Shown here in pieces: positions 60,659 through 64,000 of a DNA stretch of 64,000 nucleotides; position 1 is the first letter of the stretch; each line of letters starts with the position of its first letter. The DNA comes from an uncultured Clostridia bacterium. GTDB lineage: Bacteria > Bacillota > Clostridia > Christensenellales > Borkfalkiaceae. Location of the stretch: contig CAJGDO010000003.1 of the NCBI GenBank assembly GCA_904502225.1, positions 10,393 to 74,392 of the forward strand, written 5' to 3'. Under the pieces are notes generated by a model. That model saw nothing but the letters and a program-made list of their open reading frames with translations. It had not been told where the DNA came from and searched no databases. A program made the translations under genes and the position numbers.

Positions 60659-61909
60659 ATGATAGACTTATCTTCAATCAAAGCACTAGACCCAGAAGTA
60701 TATGAAGGTTTAGAAAAAGAACTTCAAAGACAAAGAAACAACATTGAACTTATTGCAAGTGAAAACCTTGTTTCAGAAAACGTGTTGCTAGCAGCAGGAA
60801 GCGTTTTAACCAACAAATATGCAGAAGGCTACCCAGCACATAGATATTATGGCGGTTGCCAATGTGTTGACATTGTTGAAAATCTTGCTATTGAACGTGC
60901 TAAAAAGTTGTTTGGTGCAGACCACGCAAACGTTCAACCACACAGTGGTGCAAATGCTAACTTTGCAGTATACTTTGCAGTGTTGAACCCAGGCGACACC
61001 ATTATGGGTATGAGCCTTGCTCACGGTGGACACTTAACTCACGGTGCACCTATAACCGTTTCAGGTAAATACTTTAAGTCAGTTGGCTATGGTGTAAAGG
61101 AAGAAACGGGTGCAATCGACTATGATGATTTAGAAGCACAAGTTTTAGAAGTTAAACCAAACATTTTTGTTTGCGGTGCAAGTGCATACCCAAGAGTTAT
61201 CGACTTTAAGAGAATTAGAGAAATTTGTGATAAAGTTGGCTGTTATATGATGGTTGACATTGCACACATCGCTGGTTTAGTTGCAACAGGTTTGCACCCA
61301 AGCCCAGTTCCATATGCAGACTTCGTGACAACAACAACTCACAAGACCTTAAGAGGTCCAAGAGGCGGTATGATTTTGTGTAAAGAACAATATGCAAAAA
61401 TCATTGACAAGGCTGTTTTCCCAGGAACACAAGGTGGTCCACTTATGCACATTATCGCAGCAAAGGCAATCGCATTTGGCGAAGCATTAAAGCCAGAATA
61501 CAAGGCGTATATGGAACAAGTTAAGAAAAATGCAAAGGCAATGAGCGAAAAGTTCTTATCATTAGGCGTTAAACTTGTTTCTGGTGGTACAGATAACCAC
61601 TTGATGCTTTTAGACTTGTCTGATAAAGATTGCACAGGTAAAGATTTGGAAATTATGCTTGATGAAGTTAACATCACGTTAAACAAGAACGCAATTCCAT
61701 TTGACAAACAAAAACCATTTGTGACAAGTGGTGTTCGTATCGGTACACCTGCTGTGACAAGCCGTGGCTTTAAGGAAGAAGATTGCGAAAAAGTTGCTGA
61801 ACTTATCACAAAGATTATCAACGAAAAAGAAAATGCTTTTGAATACGTAAGAGCAGAAGTTAAAAAACTTATTGAAAAATATCCTTTATATGAAGGAGTT
61901 ATAGACTAG
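60659..61909 (+). CDS. glyA: Serine hydroxymethyltransferase
   Basis: PLP enzyme of 416 residues interconverting serine and glycine with tetrahydrofolate. [12 protein letters not shown] near residue 28, [15 protein letters not shown], and the PLP lysine in [14 protein letters not shown] near residue 227. AAGGAGAAA site; asnA follows after 10 bases. Confidence 0.98.
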   Translation: MIDLSSIKALDPEVYEGLEKELQRQRNNIELIASENLVSENVLLAAGSVLTNKYAEGYPAHRYYGGCQCVDIVENLAIERAKKLFGADHANVQPHSGANANFAVYFAVLNPGDTIMGMSLAHGGHLTHGAPITVSGKYFKSVGYGVKEETGAIDYDDLEAQVLEVKPNIFVCGASAYPRVIDFKRIREICDKVGCYMMVDIAHIAGLVATGLHPSPVPYADFVTTTTHKTLRGPRGGMILCKEQYAKIIDKAVFPGTQGGPLMHIIAAKAIAFGEALKPEYKAYMEQVKKNAKAMSEKFLSLGVKLVSGGTDNHLMLLDLSDKDCTGKDLEIMLDEVNITLNKNAIPFDKQKPFVTSGVRIGTPAVTSRGFKEEDCEKVAELITKIINEKENAFEYVRAEVKKLIEKYPLYEGVID

Positions 61910-61919
61910 GAGTAAATTT

Positions 61920-62906
61920 ATGGAATATAAATCTACGCTTAACTTGTTGGAAACTTAAATAGCGATAAAGTTTATAAAAGACACGTTTGAAAGAGAACTT
62001 GCGAAAGCCCTAAAATTAACAAGGGTTTCCGCACCTTTATTCGTGCAACCAGAATCTGGACTAAACGACAATCTAAACGGCTATGAAAGGGCTGTTAGGT
62101 TTGACGTTTTGACCTTAAAAAAGGACGTGGAAATCGTGCAATCTCTTGCAAAATGGAAGAGAATGGCACTTGCAAAATACGGTTTTGAGGAAGGTGCAGG
62201 GCTTTATACTGATATGAACGCAATTCGCCGTGATGAAGATTTAGACGCATTGCATTCGGTTTACGTTGACCAATGGGACTGGGAAAAGATTATAAACAAA
62301 AACCAAAGGACCATTTCATACCTTAAAAAGACGGTTAAGTCCATTTATAAAGCACTTAAAAAGCTTGCTAAGGCAGTCAATACAAAATATCCAACGATAA
62401 CGCACACTATTCCAGATGAAATCACCTTTATTTCAACCAAGGAATTAGAACAAGAATATCCAAACCTAACCAGAAAGCAAAGGGAAAATGCCGTTGCTAA
62501 AAAATACGGAGCAGTTTTCCTTTACCAAATCGGTTGGGATTTATCTGATGGCAAACCACACGATGGCAGAGCCGCTGACTACGATGACTGGAAGTTGAAC
62601 GGCGATATAATTTTGTGGTATGACGTTTTAGATTTGGCACTTGAAATTTCTTCAATGGGTGTAAGGGTTAATGATAAGAGTTTAGTTAAACAACTCAAGA
62701 AGAAAAAAGAATTACATAAACTTGAAAACCCATATTGCAAAGACATTATTGATGGCAAATTACCACTTACAATCGGTGGTGGAATAGGTCAATCAAGACT
62801 TTGTATGTTCTTTTTGAACAAAGCACATATCGGCGAAGTGCAAGCATCTATTTGGTCAGATGAATGCATTGAAGAAAATGCTAAAAAAGGAATATATTTA
62901 CTTTAA
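61920..62906 (+). pseudogene. asnA: Aspartate-ammonia ligase AsnA with in-frame TAA at codon 13
   Basis: AsnA makes asparagine from aspartate, ammonia and ATP. ATG 61920, after GGAG, reads MEYKSTLNLLET and then TAA at 61956-61958 where the family has Gln (CAA); the frame then continues IAIKFIKDTFERELAKALK through the full enzyme to 62906, with YVDQWDWEK, GGGIGQSRLCM and HIGEVQ intact. One C-to-T change explains it. No good internal start precedes the conserved core (GTG 62043 would lose about 40 residues). Either a very recent pseudogene, an assembly error, or a message needing read-through. Confidence 0.88.
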
Positions 62907-63622
62907 TGAGTGCATTTAACCGTGTTGAAAACTTAATCGGCAAAGAAAATTTATTAAGGCTATCGGCATCAAAGGTCGCCATATTTGGCGTGGGCGGTGT
63001 CGGTGGCTTTGTCATTGAAGCGTTAGTTCGCTCTGGTATAGGCGAAGTCGCTATTTTTGACGGAGATATCGTTGATAAAACCAACCTTAATCGTCAAATT
63101 ATAGCAACTGAAAACACTATCGGGCGTGACAAGGTTGAAGTTGTAAAAGAAAGGCTTTTAAGCATAAACAAAGACCTTAAAATACACACTAAAAAAGTTT
63201 TTTATTTGCCAGAAAACGCCGATGAAATTGACTTGAACGGCTATGATTACATAATAGATGCCGTCGACACGGTAAGTGCAAAAATTGAGATAATATCTCG
63301 TGCAAAAGCCTTAAATATCCCAGTTATTTCTTGTATGGGAACAGGTGGAAAACTTGAAATTGAAAAATTAAAGGTTGCAGATATTTCTAAGACTGAAGGT
63401 TGTCCACTTGCAAGGGTTATGCGCAGAGAACTTAAAAAACGCAATATAGAAAAAGTTAAGGTCGTGTATTCTGTGGAAGGTGTAAAAAATCAAGAAAAAG
63501 TTGTGTCGGAAAATGGAAAAACCGTGCCAGCAAGTATGATTTTTGTGCCAGCCGTTGCAGGACTTTATATTGCAAGAGAAGTCGTTATGGACTTAATTGA
63601 AGGCTTTTGTCACAAACTATAA
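62906..63622 (+). CDS. tcdA: tRNA threonylcarbamoyladenosine dehydratase (TcdA/CsdL-like)
   Basis: E1-like ThiF-fold protein of 238 residues. Nucleotide motif GVGGVGGFVIEAL near residue 24, DGDIVDKTNLNRQI near residue 51 and SCMGTGGKL near residue 144 fit TcdA, which cyclises t6A37 of tRNA with ATP. Start overlaps the asnA stop in TAATG. Other ThiF-like roles are possible but the fit to TcdA is good. Confidence 0.9.
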   Translation: MSAFNRVENLIGKENLLRLSASKVAIFGVGGVGGFVIEALVRSGIGEVAIFDGDIVDKTNLNRQIIATENTIGRDKVEVVKERLLSINKDLKIHTKKVFYLPENADEIDLNGYDYIIDAVDTVSAKIEIISRAKALNIPVISCMGTGGKLEIEKLKVADISKTEGCPLARVMRRELKKRNIEKVKVVYSVEGVKNQEKVVSENGKTVPASMIFVPAVAGLYIAREVVMDLIEGFCHKL

Positions 63623-63668
63623 CTGATTTTTGGTGAAAAAAACCTAATAAATAAAAGAGAGAATTAAT

Positions 63669-64000
63669 ATGAAGATTTTAATCGCATCAGATTTACACGG
63701 CTCAAGTTATTATGCCGAAAAACTTATAGACGCGTGTTATAAGGAAAATGCAGATAGAATGATACTTTTAGGCGATATTTATAATCACGGACCAAGAAAC
63801 GATTTGCCTAAAGATTACGCACCTAAAAAGGTTGCAGAAACCTTAAATGCCGTAAAGGAAAACATAGTTGTTATAAAGGGAAATTGCGATAGCGAAGTTG
63901 ATAAAATGATTTCGGAATTTTCTTTTATAGAAGATATGTGTATTTTGAGTGCAAATAAAATCGTGTTTTTAACGCACGGCCACGTTTATAATAAAGATAA
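63669..64000 (+). CDS. YfcE-type metallophosphoesterase (3' end cut by the window)
   Basis: First 110 residues of a calcineurin-like phosphodiesterase: ASDLHGSSYY (metal ligands Asp8 and His10), ILLGDIYNHGPRND, VIKGNCDSEVD and LTHGH. This arrangement is that of YfcE, a cyclic-diester phosphodiesterase. AAAAGAGAG ribosome site. The frame runs off the end of the window without a stop. Confidence 0.9.
   Translation, partial: MKILIASDLHGSSYYAEKLIDACYKENADRMILLGDIYNHGPRNDLPKDYAPKKVAETLNAVKENIVVIKGNCDSEVDKMISEFSFIEDMCILSANKIVFLTHGHVYNKD

Noticed and set aside
61956..61958. Stop-codon reassignment (TAA as Gln)
   Set aside because: Many genes in the window end in TAA at the expected place, so TAA is a true stop here.

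Overview
The window is a 64 kb piece of low-GC, gene-dense chromosome from an anaerobic Firmicute, most likely an uncultured member of the Clostridia. The evidence is strong AT bias, AGGAGG-type ribosome binding sites, a SCIFF peptide with its radical-SAM maturase (a hallmark of Clostridia), an oxygen-sensitive class III ribonucleotide reductase with its activase, and Firmicutes-style gene orders (ylxM-ffh-rpsP-khpA-rimM-trmD-rbgA-rnhB-yraN and topA-trmFO-hslV-hslU). No species can be named from the sequence. No prophage, IS transposase, rRNA or CRISPR array is visible.

Layout. 1-9.7 kb: MgtC-like protein, a NagD-type HAD phosphatase, an OmpR-type two-component system whose regulator carries a 1-base frameshift, two tandem ceramidase-like enzymes, a cation/proton antiporter, an NlpC/P60 lipoprotein, a second HAD phosphatase and a small S24/S26 peptidase. 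9.7-19.7 kb: proA, then an arginine operon argG-argH-argC-argJ-argB-argD-argF preceded by a cluster of ArgR-type operators and by a separate short transcript for a 28-residue peptide. 19.7-27.8 kb: MFS transporter, rpsU, nitroreductase, PAP2 phosphatase, an orphan MazF, a ZIP transporter, a PfkB kinase and a glycoside-hydrolase-like protein.

27.8-31.6 kb is the only clearly accessory region. It has an XRE regulator, repeats and tRNA-like ends, and a very AT-rich three-gene operon (30863 down to 29006, minus strand) lying between two ~80 bp direct repeats next to tRNA-Ser(GGA). All three encoded proteins appear to carry the same ~75-residue winged-helix-like module; the middle one adds a DUF4145/HEPN-like domain. 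This is the best candidate for an undescribed system.

31.7-45 kb: a redox and anaerobic-metabolism block. NrdD has a C-terminal glutaredoxin domain and sits beside a thioredoxin-reductase-like flavoprotein that lacks the usual NADPH motifs. Together with NrdG and NrdR-type boxes this suggests deoxynucleotide synthesis driven by thiols, perhaps ferredoxin-fed. The SCIFF peptide and maturase, an Orn/Lys/Arg decarboxylase, dtd, a TSCPD protein, a DUF4364 regulator, a NUDIX enzyme, typA and a NahK-like kinase follow.

45-64 kb is core housekeeping: SRP (ylxM-ffh), ribosome and tRNA maturation, rplS, comM, dprA, topA, trmFO, hslVU, hisS, trxA, glyA, asnA (interrupted by an early TAA), a TcdA/ThiF protein and the start of a YfcE-type phosphodiesterase cut by the window edge. 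Two genes (response regulator, asnA) carry single-base lesions in otherwise intact frames, which are either real decay or assembly errors.
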